The position numbers were made by a program, and so were the translations under genes. A stretch of DNA of 18,489 nucleotides from Lachnospiraceae bacterium. Its GTDB lineage: Bacteria > Bacillota > Clostridia > Lachnospirales > Lachnospiraceae. A model generated the notes under the pieces. The model was not told the DNA's origin and did no database searches. It worked only from the letters and a program-made list of their open reading frames with translations. The stretch spans positions 1 to 18,489 of the forward strand of contig JAGKTQ010000038.1 of NCBI GenBank assembly GCA_021153325.1, in the 5' to 3' direction. Each line of letters opens with the position of its first letter. The first letter of the stretch is position 1. Below are positions 1 through 7,208 of this stretch, piece by piece.

Positions 1-32
1 GTTTTTTACGAGATTTTTACTTTTTTCTCCAT

Positions 33-38
33 TATAAT
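33..38 (+). promoter_or_regulatory. Candidate -10 box for the riboswitch/Na-Pi operon
   Basis: A perfect TATAAT lies at 33-38, about 30 bases before the first paired base of the downstream leader RNA. No good TTGACA is visible 16-18 bases upstream (the sequence there is GAGATT), so the -35 element is weak or the promoter needs an activator. Transcription would start near 45, just ahead of the structured leader. The placement supports the call; it is a prediction from base pattern only. Confidence 0.4.
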
Positions 39-65
39 CAACTTAAATCAATTTATATTTTTCTG

Positions 66-165
66 AAAAATAAAAGGGAGTAGCCGGCATAACTCATGTA
101 TTTTAGGCGTCAATACGAGTCAACCATTGACTCCGCTTAAAGTTGAAATGGCAAGACTTTTATTG
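66..165 (+). promoter_or_regulatory. yybP-ykoY-like (Mn2+) riboswitch aptamer
   Basis: This leader RNA matches what I remember of the yybP-ykoY family. An 8-bp closing helix P1 forms between AATAAAAG (69-76) and CTTTTATT (157-164). It is followed by the conserved GGAGTAGC (77-84), an internal CGTCAATACG (108-117), a 7-bp hairpin GAGTCAA/TTGACTC with a 3-nt loop (117-133), and GCAAGAC (151-157) on the 3' side. In the known family Mn2+ docks two loop regions, stabilises P1 and switches the gene on. Here the 3' strand of P1 is also part of the 5' strand of the terminator at 153-200, so the two folds exclude each other. That layout is an ON switch by antitermination. The family name rests on recall of the motifs; the mutually exclusive pairing is read directly from the sequence. 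Confidence 0.72.
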
Positions 166-200
166 TAGAAACAAAACTTCTGCAATAAAAGTCTTTTTTT
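153..200 (+). terminator. Intrinsic terminator of the leader riboswitch
   Basis: AGACTTTTATTGTAGAA (154-170) pairs with TTCTGCAATAAAAGTCT (178-194) over 17 bp with one G-U pair and a 7-nt loop, followed directly by seven T residues ending at 200. It lies between the promoter and the start codon at 238. Its 5' strand overlaps riboswitch helix P1 (157-164), which makes it a regulated expression platform rather than the end of an upstream gene. Confidence 0.88.
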
Positions 201-237
201 GTGAAATACTTCCCAAACAAAAGAAAGGACTTTAATC

Positions 238-1866
238 ATGACTATTGAATTACTGTTAATGCTACTTGGCGGTCTTGCCTTATTTTTGTATGGAATGCAG
301 ATGATGAGTTCCAATCTGGAGGCAGTCGCCGGAAACCGAATGAAAGATATTTTGGAGAAGTTGACTTCTAACCGCTTTTTGGGAGTCTTTGCAGGTGCAG
401 TCATCACTGCGGTCATCCAATCTTCTTCTGCAACAACCGTCATGGTAGTAGGCTTTGTTAATTCCGGTCTTATGTCTTTAAATCAGGCAGTCTGGATCAT
501 TATGGGTGCAAATATTGGTACAACGATCACCGGTCAGTTAATTGCCCTGGATATAAGCGTTATTGCCCCCTTCATTGCTTTTATTGGTGTTATGCTCATT
601 ACTTTTATCAAAAACAAAAAAGCAAAATATGTAGGGGGAATCATTGCAGGACTTGGTATCCTCTTCATTGGTATGGGCATGATGAGTGACTCCATGATGC
701 CGCTTCGTGACTCCGAAGTCTTTATAAACTTTATGACCAACTTTAAGAATCCTCTCCTTGGTATTCTAGTTGGTGCACTTTTTACCGCCATCATTCAATC
801 TTCTTCTGCTTCTGTTGGTATTTTACAGGCACTGATGATGAGCGGTTTGATCAGACTGGACGGCGCTGTATATATACTCTTTGGCCAAAATATCGGTACT
901 TGTATTACTGCTGTACTTGCTTCTATCGGAACAAACCGGAATGCAAAACGGACAACTATTATTCATCTTTTGTTCAACATCATCGGAACCTGTATTTTTG
1001 TCACGATCTGCATGCTGACCCCATTCACTTCTTTTATGCAGAATTTGACACCGGGCAATCCGGCAGCACAGATTGCCAATATACATACTATTTTCAATAT
1101 CATTACAACGTTACTTCTGCTTCCATTCGGCACTTTACTTGCCAAGGCAGCTACTCTCATTTTGCCGGATAAGGCTCATGAAAAAACAGACGAGGACAGA
1201 TGGTTCGAAGAAATTGCTTCTTCCAACCATGTACTCGGAAGTTCCATTATGGCTATCAACAGTTTAAAGGAAGATACGCGTGACATGCTTCAGCTTGCCA
1301 TGGAAAATTTGGAACAGAGCTTTGATGTCATGTTAGGAAAAAAAGATATTTTCCTGCCGGAAATTGAGGAAAGAGAAGAACAGATTGACCTTTATAATGC
1401 AAGAATTTCCCGTAAGATCTCCAAGGCACTTTCTCTGGAACATTCCGCGGAAAGTACGAACACCTTGAACCATTTATTTTTGATCATCGGAAATATTGAA
1501 CGTGTCGGCGATCATGCCATGAATCTTGCTGGATATGCCTCTGTGATGAAAGCAAAAGGACTTCATTTTTCCGCAGATGCTTTAGCAGAAATTGCAGAAA
1601 TGAAAAAAATATGTATGAGCTCTTTGCATGAACTTTTTGATACGACTCCCCAAAACCGTCTGCAGGTTCTTGGAGAAACGACCGTTTGGGAACAGCAGAT
1701 CGATGACACCACAACGCTTTATCGCAACAATCAGATTTCCCGTATTAAAACAGGTTCTTGTGATATTGAAACTTCTATTCTTTATTCAGAAATGCTGACC
1801 GATTATGAACGTATTGGCGATCATGTGCTTAACATTGCACAGGCATATGCAGAAATCAACAACTAA
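238..1866 (+). CDS. Na/Pi-cotransporter family protein with C-terminal PhoU domain
   Basis: This 542-residue inner-membrane protein belongs to the NptA/YjbB-like branch of the Na+/phosphate cotransporters (PF02690). It carries the family's inverted double repeat: QSSSATT (61-67) with GANIGTT (90-96), and QSSSAS (187-192) with GQNIGTC (216-222), within about eight membrane segments up to residue 310. Residues 345-540 form a cytosolic PhoU-like helical domain with two metal-site motifs, ERVGDH (421-426) and ERIGDH (524-529). The ATG at 238 follows AAAGGA with 8-nt spacing. Family members move phosphate with Na+, and several are thought to export it. The gene is first behind a Mn-type riboswitch and 53 bp ahead of an OadB-like gene. 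The family call is firm; whether the substrate is phosphate, and in which direction it moves, is not visible. Confidence 0.93.
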   Translation: MTIELLLMLLGGLALFLYGMQMMSSNLEAVAGNRMKDILEKLTSNRFLGVFAGAVITAVIQSSSATTVMVVGFVNSGLMSLNQAVWIIMGANIGTTITGQLIALDISVIAPFIAFIGVMLITFIKNKKAKYVGGIIAGLGILFIGMGMMSDSMMPLRDSEVFINFMTNFKNPLLGILVGALFTAIIQSSSASVGILQALMMSGLIRLDGAVYILFGQNIGTCITAVLASIGTNRNAKRTTIIHLLFNIIGTCIFVTICMLTPFTSFMQNLTPGNPAAQIANIHTIFNIITTLLLLPFGTLLAKAATLILPDKAHEKTDEDRWFEEIASSNHVLGSSIMAINSLKEDTRDMLQLAMENLEQSFDVMLGKKDIFLPEIEEREEQIDLYNARISRKISKALSLEHSAESTNTLNHLFLIIGNIERVGDHAMNLAGYASVMKAKGLHFSADALAEIAEMKKICMSSLHELFDTTPQNRLQVLGETTVWEQQIDDTTTLYRNNQISRIKTGSCDIETSILYSEMLTDYERIGDHVLNIAQAYAEINN

Positions 1867-1919
1867 CTACGCAGTTTAGCATGAATTTGATGCCAGCCCC
1901 TGGCAGAACGGAGGAAATT

Positions 1920-3056
1920 ATGGATTTTTTATTAGATGGCTTTTTGGCTATTACATGGAAACAAATCATTATGTATATCATCGGTATTCTTTTGATCTAT
2001 CTTGCCATCCAAAAAGAATATGAGCCCTCTTTGCTTCTTCCCATGGGGTTTGGTGCTATTTTAGTCAATCTTCCCTTCACCGGCGTCCTGAACCAGTACA
2101 TGTCCGGTGTAGGTGAAACAAACGGCATCATCGAATGGCTTTTCCATATCGGAATTGAAGCTTCAGAGGCTCTGCCTATTCTTTTATTCATCGGCATCGG
2201 TGCCATGATTGACTTCGGACCGCTTTTATCCAATCCGGTCATGTTCTTATTTGGTGCTGCTGCCCAATTTGGCATTTTTGTCGCAATCTGTCTGGCAGCA
2301 CTACTTGGCTTTGATTTAAAAGACGCGGCTTCCATCGGTATTATTGGTGCTGCAGACGGTCCGACTTCCATTTTAGTCTCGCAGATCTTAGACTCCAAAT
2401 ATATCGGCGCCATAGCAGTCGCTGCGTATTCCTATATGGCACTTGTGCCAATCGTACAGCCTTTTGCTATTAAACTCGTAACGACAAAAAAAGAACGTTG
2501 TATCCGCATGAAATACAAAGCAAATACCGTTTCCAAACAAATGCGTATTGCTTTTCCGATCATCGTTACATTTATTGTAGGATTCATCGCTCCCTCTTCC
2601 GTCGCTTTGGTCGGATTTTTAATGTTTGGAAATTTAATCCGTGAGTGCGGTGTGCTCGGTACTCTTTCAGAAACCGCACAGACTTCTCTTGCGAATCTGA
2701 TCACGCTATTTTTAGGTATCACCATTTCCTTTAGCATGCAGGCAGAATCTTTCGTACAGATAGATACTCTGCTCATTATGGGAATCGGCTTGCTTGCTTT
2801 TGTGTTTGATACGATCGGTGGTGTACTGTTTGCCAAATGCATGAATATATTTTTGAAGGGAAAAATAAATCCGATGATTGGGGCAGCAGGCATTTCTGCC
2901 TTTCCAATGTCTTCCCGGGTAGTACAGAAGCTTGCTTTAAAAGAAGACCCGCAAAATATTTTGATCATGCATGCTGCCGGTGCTAATGTTTCCGGTCAGA
3001 TCGCTTCTGTCATTGCCGGTGGACTGATCATCAACCTTGTCAGTGCCTATTTATAA
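1920..3056 (+). CDS. OadB/GcdB/MmdB-type Na+-pumping decarboxylase beta subunit, standalone
   Basis: A 378-residue polytopic membrane protein of the beta-subunit family of Na+-translocating decarboxylases (oxaloacetate, glutaconyl-CoA, methylmalonyl-CoA). The signature GIIGAADGPTSI (140-151, including the cation-site Asp146), SYMALVPIVQP (171-181), GNLIRECG, and the C-terminal AGANVSGQIASV are all recognisable. Length and topology match the family (about 375-430 residues). The ATG at 1920 is chosen because GGAGG at 1910-1914 sits 5 nt upstream; the in-frame ATG at 1881 lacks such a site. No carboxyltransferase alpha subunit or biotin carrier is nearby; the partner is a mini-gamma-like peptide 43 bp downstream. 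In the classical complex, decarboxylation of carboxybiotin drives Na+ export. Alone, the protein may use a distant alpha subunit or work as a different cation transporter. Confidence 0.9.
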   Translation: MDFLLDGFLAITWKQIIMYIIGILLIYLAIQKEYEPSLLLPMGFGAILVNLPFTGVLNQYMSGVGETNGIIEWLFHIGIEASEALPILLFIGIGAMIDFGPLLSNPVMFLFGAAAQFGIFVAICLAALLGFDLKDAASIGIIGAADGPTSILVSQILDSKYIGAIAVAAYSYMALVPIVQPFAIKLVTTKKERCIRMKYKANTVSKQMRIAFPIIVTFIVGFIAPSSVALVGFLMFGNLIRECGVLGTLSETAQTSLANLITLFLGITISFSMQAESFVQIDTLLIMGIGLLAFVFDTIGGVLFAKCMNIFLKGKINPMIGAAGISAFPMSSRVVQKLALKEDPQNILIMHAAGANVSGQIASVIAGGLIINLVSAYL

Positions 3057-3099
3057 AGATAATTTTTACATTACTCTTTAACAGGAAAGGAGTTTTATT

Positions 3100-3246
3100 A
3101 TGTGGCAAAACTTTTTGATTTCATTAAAGATCATGGGGCAGGGAATGCTTGGTATTTTTGCCGCCATTCTTCTCATTATGCTCGTCAATTTTATATTTTT
3201 ATCCCTATCCACTTTCCTGACCGGAATCTGGTCGAAGCAAAAATAA
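3100..3246 (+). CDS. OadG-related small membrane subunit (48 aa)
   Basis: A 48-residue peptide with one membrane helix (about residues 15-40), beginning MWQNFLISLKIMGQGMLGIF and ending in a basic tail (WSKQK). The GxGMxGIF stretch resembles the N-terminal helix of OadG gamma subunits (GxGMxxVF type). The ribosome site AAAGGAG lies 7 nt before the ATG. It follows the beta-subunit gene by 43 bp, so it is probably its small stabilising partner, in place of a full OadG with a long cytosolic tail. Its last 56 bases overlap the end of the convergent MATE gene. The ORF is short, but the ribosome site, helix composition and context support it. It could otherwise be an unrelated small membrane protein. 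Confidence 0.78.
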   Translation: MWQNFLISLKIMGQGMLGIFAAILLIMLVNFIFLSLSTFLTGIWSKQK

Positions 3247-4549
3247 ATCTGGATATCTGGTCTGCCAGGATTCCCATCCATATACCTGCCATTCCAAATC
3301 CTAATACAAATCCAAAGAAATAAGAACCTGCTGTACGGATGATCGTTACACTGACTGTAGACGCAATAGCTGTATAGGTCGTGTCTCCACCACCTCGAAG
3401 ACATCCCATATATATAACCTGCGAAATCTGAAACAATACAATAACGATGATCAGGCGAATGATCTGCACTCCGTATGCTACGATAATATCCTCTTCAAAG
3501 AACAGCCGGTATAACGCTTCGCCTCCAAAGAAATACACGACCGCAAGTACACAGGAAATGCATAACCCTATCCGCCTGCAGGTCTTGCCATAAAGTTTTG
3601 CTTTCTGCGGACTGCCCTCTCCTAAACTTTTTCCGATAAGCGCCACTGCCGCTACCTGCATACCATCCCCAAAGGAAAACGTCAGACCTAAAATATTCAT
3701 TCCTACCTGGTGGGCTGCCATTGCATCTGTTCCCATTTTGGCTGCCATCATTGCCGTGGACATAAAACCAACACGCATTAAGATCTGCTCTATGAACACC
3801 GAATATCCTAACTTGATAATACGGACAAAGGATTCCTTGGAAGATTTGATCTTATTCTGCATGATATAAGGGATGCTGACAAATCCATCCTTTTTCAATA
3901 AAGACATAATACTCATCACGCAGGCAACCACCGTTCCAAATACAGTCGCAATTGCCGCTCCCTGAATTCCCAATGCTGGAAATCCAAACTTTCCATTGAT
4001 CAGTAAATAGTTTCCGATAATGTTAATGACATTGGAGGTCACATTCGTTCGCATTGCCACAACCGTATTGCCAGCTCCGCGCTGCGCCGCGTTAATGACC
4101 ATGGAAATCACATTAAATGCCATACCTCCCATAATAATCCGGAAGTACGCTACTGCCGCTTCATGAGTATCCTCTGCTGAACCACAAAAACGCATGAGCG
4201 GGTCTGCAAAACCGACACAAAAAGTAGATATAACCACGATTCCTGCCAATGTAAACAATACCGCCGCAACTAAAATCCGATTGGCTTCTTCCTGCTTCTG
4301 TTCTCCACGTCGCCTTGCTACCAATGCCGATACCGCTACATTAATTGCGATAAAAAGAGCAAGTCCCATAAATTTCGGCTGTGTTGTCAAACCGACCGCT
4401 GCCACTGCATAAGAACCTATCGAACTTACCATCAACGAGTCTATCATACCTGCTAACGCCACAAAAAAGGACTCACACACGGCTGGCCATGCCATCTGCA
4501 CTGCTTCTTTAACAATATCCCCCGATATCTTTTCTTTTGTCCTATTCAC
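3191..4549 (-). CDS. MATE family multidrug/cation efflux transporter
   Basis: About 452 residues and 12 predicted membrane helices arranged as two MatE repeats (PF01554). The duplicated loop motif appears as QRGAGNT in the first half and RGGGDT in the second. The C-terminus FRSGKW is typical of clostridial members. These proteins exchange Na+ or H+ for toxic cations or drugs across the inner membrane. The GTG at 4549 is preferred because AGGTG lies 6 nt upstream; a GTG at 4558 (three residues longer) is the alternative. It follows the HAD phosphatase by about 60 bp on the same strand with no terminator between, so co-transcription is likely. Its 3' end overlaps the convergent small OadG-like gene by 56 bp. 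Substrate unknown. Confidence 0.92.
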   Translation of the reverse strand: MNRTKEKISGDIVKEAVQMAWPAVCESFFVALAGMIDSLMVSSIGSYAVAAVGLTTQPKFMGLALFIAINVAVSALVARRRGEQKQEEANRILVAAVLFTLAGIVVISTFCVGFADPLMRFCGSAEDTHEAAVAYFRIIMGGMAFNVISMVINAAQRGAGNTVVAMRTNVTSNVINIIGNYLLINGKFGFPALGIQGAAIATVFGTVVACVMSIMSLLKKDGFVSIPYIMQNKIKSSKESFVRIIKLGYSVFIEQILMRVGFMSTAMMAAKMGTDAMAAHQVGMNILGLTFSFGDGMQVAAVALIGKSLGEGSPQKAKLYGKTCRRIGLCISCVLAVVYFFGGEALYRLFFEEDIIVAYGVQIIRLIIVIVLFQISQVIYMGCLRGGGDTTYTAIASTVSVTIIRTAGSYFFGFVLGFGMAGIWMGILADQISRFIFASTRFRSGKWIGIKI

Positions 4550-4610
4550 TTTTATCACCTATTTTTTATCCCTACTCATACTTTCTGACATCACTTTTGT
4601 TCTATCTATA

Positions 4611-5405
4611 TTAATAAAAAGAAAAATACTCCAATGCCTGCTTGATTCCACCTTTACTTGCCTTTTCTGTCACGTAGGAAACTTTATCAAACAAAGACTT
4701 TGGCTCAGCATTTCCCATTGCTACACTATTAGGCACAAAGGTAAGCATTGGAAGGTCGTTATTGCTGTCTCCAAAAGCATATGCATTCTCCTTTGGTATA
4801 TGAAAATAATCCAAAAGGAACTGGATTCCGGTCGCTTTGGAATAAGAATGCGGCACAAATTCCCTAAAATCGCCACCTCTTTCTATACAATCAAAATAAA
4901 GATCGCTGACCTTACGAAATTCTGCCAGCTGCTCATCTTTTTTAAACCAAATAACAAATTTATCACAACAATAATCATCTGCTTCCGGATCTTGTGACAG
5001 ATCATAATGCATTGCCTTAAAACCATAATACAGCTTTAATGCTTCTGGATTATGCAGTTTTCTTGAGAAATCAAAAACAATTTCCTTTTTTGATTCAAAA
5101 ATAATATCCACATCCGTCTTTCTTGCCTGTTCCAAAATCTGCATCGTTACATCATGGGTCTGTGCCACATGCAACAATTCTTCCTCATTATAATAAATAT
5201 TCGTTCCACACCCGCACACATATCCATCGAATCCAATTTCTCTAAAACGCTTCTCCACATTTTGGAGACAACGTCCCGTATTGATGAACATTAAATTTCC
5301 TTTTGCTCTTGCCTCTCGTATTGCCATCACTGCACTATCCGGTATAGCTCCGCTTTTTTCGGAAGTAAGCGTACCATCTATATCAAAAAAAGCTATTTTT
5401 TTCAT
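4611..5405 (-). CDS. Cof-type HAD-IIB family phosphatase
   Basis: A 264-residue soluble haloacid-dehalogenase hydrolase with all four motifs: FFDIDGTL (nucleophile Asp8, acid/base Asp10), INTGR (Thr43), Lys190 in HSYSKATG, and GDSNNDLPML (Asp213, Asp217, Mg2+ site). The long insert between motifs II and III corresponds to the C2B cap of the Cof/YidA group, which dephosphorylates small metabolites such as sugar phosphates or flavin/pyridoxal phosphates. ATG at 5405 with AAAGGA just upstream. It is first in a likely two-gene unit with the MATE gene. The exact substrate cannot be told. Confidence 0.9.
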   Translation of the reverse strand: MKKIAFFDIDGTLTSEKSGAIPDSAVMAIREARAKGNLMFINTGRCLQNVEKRFREIGFDGYVCGCGTNIYYNEEELLHVAQTHDVTMQILEQARKTDVDIIFESKKEIVFDFSRKLHNPEALKLYYGFKAMHYDLSQDPEADDYCCDKFVIWFKKDEQLAEFRKVSDLYFDCIERGGDFREFVPHSYSKATGIQFLLDYFHIPKENAYAFGDSNNDLPMLTFVPNSVAMGNAEPKSLFDKVSYVTEKASKGGIKQALEYFSFY

Positions 5406-5461
5406 TTCCTTTTCTCCCTTTTCTTAGATTTCCTTGTATCCTTTGAAAAATATCTTAATTT

Positions 5462-5470
5462 AGTATAGCA
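5462..5470 (-). promoter_or_regulatory. Candidate extended -10 promoter for HAD-MATE
   Basis: On the - strand this reads TGCTATACT: a good -10 box (TATACT) with the extended TGn element, 57 bases upstream of the HAD start. Only a weak A/T-rich -35 region is present, as is usual for extended -10 promoters. It lies just downstream of the terminator of the chemotaxis gene, where a new promoter is expected. Confidence 0.45.
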
Positions 5471-5486
5471 CGTTGACTGCAATTTT

Positions 5487-5547
5487 AAAATAAAAAGGGA
5501 TGCTTTCCAAAGAACCATATCGCATAACTCTTTTAGAAAAACATCCC
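5487..5547 (-). terminator. Intrinsic terminator of the chemotaxis receptor gene
   Basis: On the - strand GGGATGTTTTTC pairs with GGAAAGCATCCC (12 bp with two G-U pairs). A further inner helix AAAGAG/TTCTTT follows, and the tail is TTTTTATTTT. It begins about 20 bases after the stop codon at 5566 and separates this gene from the HAD promoter. Confidence 0.85.
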
Positions 5548-5565
5548 ATTTGACCATGTTACCTG

Positions 5566-7032
5566 CTATTCATTTGCTAACTCTAACATTGACGCTGACA
5601 ATTGATTGATCAGCCTGTTATCTTCGATAACTACAGCAATATTATCTTTATACATATCAATGGCATCCGTAATGGTGGAAACCGATTCTTTATTTGTTTC
5701 AGAAGAATCTGCCATCTCTGCAATTTTTCCTTTTAACTCATCAAAAATAACATCCATCTGTGCTACATTGCTGTTCTGCTCTTCAATATTCTCATACAAG
5801 GAATCAAACTGCTTCGTTAAATTATCAAAATTGTGCTGGAAACCATTTAAAGATTCAATGGATAAATTAATAGCCTGCGTACTATCAGATAACTGTACCG
5901 TTGTCTCTTCAATACGTTTCTGCATAGCCTGTACAATAGAAACGACCTGTGTAGAACAGGTTGTACTGTCTTCCGCAAGTTCCTGTACCTTAGATGCTAC
6001 TACCGCAAAGCCTGCTCCCATCTTGCCTGCTCTCGCTGCTTCAATGGATGCATTTAAAGCAAGCATATTTGTACTGGATGCAATTTTGGTCAGCTGCTCT
6101 GTAACAGCAGATATCTCTGCGATTTCTTCCTGTAAAGTACCAAATACATCATTGGCAGACTGGACTGCACTTTTTAATGCTTCCATCTCATCTGCTATGC
6201 CCTTCATACTCTTTTTATTTTCTTCCAGAGAACCTTCTACTTTTTTCACTTCTCCATTCAGCGCATCAATCTGTTGCTCTGTTGTCTGCATTTTTCCCTG
6301 CACATCAGCAAAAGTCTCTGAAACCTCGACCGTTCCCTGGGTAATTTCTTCGGAACCTCTTTTTAAAATTTCAGCACCGGCTGCTAATCGATCATTTACT
6401 TCTTCTAATTTGGCAATTCTTTTTGCCGAATGCTCACAATTGCCCTGTAATTCTTCCCCCGCACTTTGCAATTCAATAAAAAGCTTTTCTGCTTCTTCTG
6501 CTCTTGCCTGTCCGATTTCTATGTAAGCACGTCCTCTTTTAAGGACCATATAAATGCAATAAGCACCGATCGTTAAGATCACAAGACACATAATATACTG
6601 TGATAACGGGTCTGCTTTTTCCGGATGCAATACATAAGCAACGATCATCAATATATCAATTAAAGCTGCCTGAACAAGTGTGATCTTAGGTACTAAATAA
6701 AGTCCGGAAATAGCCATAACTGCCATATAAAGTGGGAAATCATCGCTGTAAAAAGAACCACTGTTTAAGGAAATACAAAAAACAAGCAATACCAGACCAA
6801 TACATAACACAAACTGTTGCTTTTCTGCTTCTACCTGAAACTTTTTCATTCCCCAGATAACCAGACTATAAATAATAAGGCAGACACCAATAACAATAGC
6901 CCCGCTCCACGCCGCAGAAATAAGATTCTTCACGAAGAAGATTGCTGCGACCGCAAAAATCGTGACCATCATATTCCTAAATATAATATTTTCGGAAGCT
7001 GGTTTTTTTAAATTAGAATTTTCTATGTTCAT
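5566..7032 (-). CDS. Methyl-accepting chemotaxis protein with six-helix membrane sensor
   Basis: This 488-residue receptor starts with about six membrane helices (roughly 22-40, 42-60, 73-90, 100-115, 117-135, 147-164) with almost no extracellular domain. A long coiled coil with the MCP signalling hairpin follows. The tip EQLTKIASSTNMLALNASIE (312-331), followed by AARAG and GFAVVASKVQELAE, is the highly conserved CheA/CheW contact zone. I see no HAMP domain and no C-terminal CheR-docking pentapeptide. The ATG at 7032 follows GGGGGAA. It is a single-gene unit with its own -10 box and terminator. No flagellar or che genes are in the window, so it works in trans or in a non-motility pathway. 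The ligand is unknown; a membrane-embedded sensor suggests a hydrophobic, ionic or energy-state signal. Confidence 0.92.
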   Translation of the reverse strand: MNIENSNLKKPASENIIFRNMMVTIFAVAAIFFVKNLISAAWSGAIVIGVCLIIYSLVIWGMKKFQVEAEKQQFVLCIGLVLLVFCISLNSGSFYSDDFPLYMAVMAISGLYLVPKITLVQAALIDILMIVAYVLHPEKADPLSQYIMCLVILTIGAYCIYMVLKRGRAYIEIGQARAEEAEKLFIELQSAGEELQGNCEHSAKRIAKLEEVNDRLAAGAEILKRGSEEITQGTVEVSETFADVQGKMQTTEQQIDALNGEVKKVEGSLEENKKSMKGIADEMEALKSAVQSANDVFGTLQEEIAEISAVTEQLTKIASSTNMLALNASIEAARAGKMGAGFAVVASKVQELAEDSTTCSTQVVSIVQAMQKRIEETTVQLSDSTQAINLSIESLNGFQHNFDNLTKQFDSLYENIEEQNSNVAQMDVIFDELKGKIAEMADSSETNKESVSTITDAIDMYKDNIAVVIEDNRLINQLSASMLELANE

Positions 7033-7069
7033 AAAAATTCCCCCTTCTTTTGTCTTAACAGATAGTAAT

Positions 7070-7075
7070 ATTATA
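7070..7075 (-). promoter_or_regulatory. Candidate -10 box for the chemotaxis gene
   Basis: TATAAT on the - strand, 37 bases before the start codon at 7032. The -35 region is an A-rich tract without a clear TTGACA. No sigma-28 (GCCGATAA-type) flagellar promoter is seen, so the gene does not look tied to late flagellar expression. Confidence 0.4.
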
Positions 7076-7139
7076 CTAACTTATTTCTTTTTTTTCCACT
7101 TTTTTAGTAAAATTTACATTATTTTTTACTTTTTTATAC

Positions 7140-7188
7140 AAAAAAGATGATTTTTGATAATATTTTCCTTACCTCAAACCATCTTTTT
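7140..7188 (-). terminator. Intrinsic terminator of the GH13 gene
   Basis: On the - strand AAAAAGATGGTTTGA pairs imperfectly with TCAAAAATCATCTTTTT (GATG/CATC core, extended by A-U and one G-U pair). The hairpin ends in a run of six T. It lies about 20 bases past the stop at 7209. The stem is A/U-rich, so efficiency may be modest. Confidence 0.7.
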
Positions 7189-7208
7189 CTTTGTCCTGTA
7201 TTAAATTG

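Noticed and set aside
1881..1919. A 13-codon N-terminal extension of the OadB-like protein.
   Set aside because: The GGAGG site at 1910-1914 lies inside it and points to the ATG at 1920, which also gives the usual family N-terminus.
5606..6526. A 306-codon + strand ORF inside the chemotaxis gene.
   Set aside because: It is antisense to a clearly conserved MCP signalling domain, has a Ser/Cys-rich random composition and no ribosome site.
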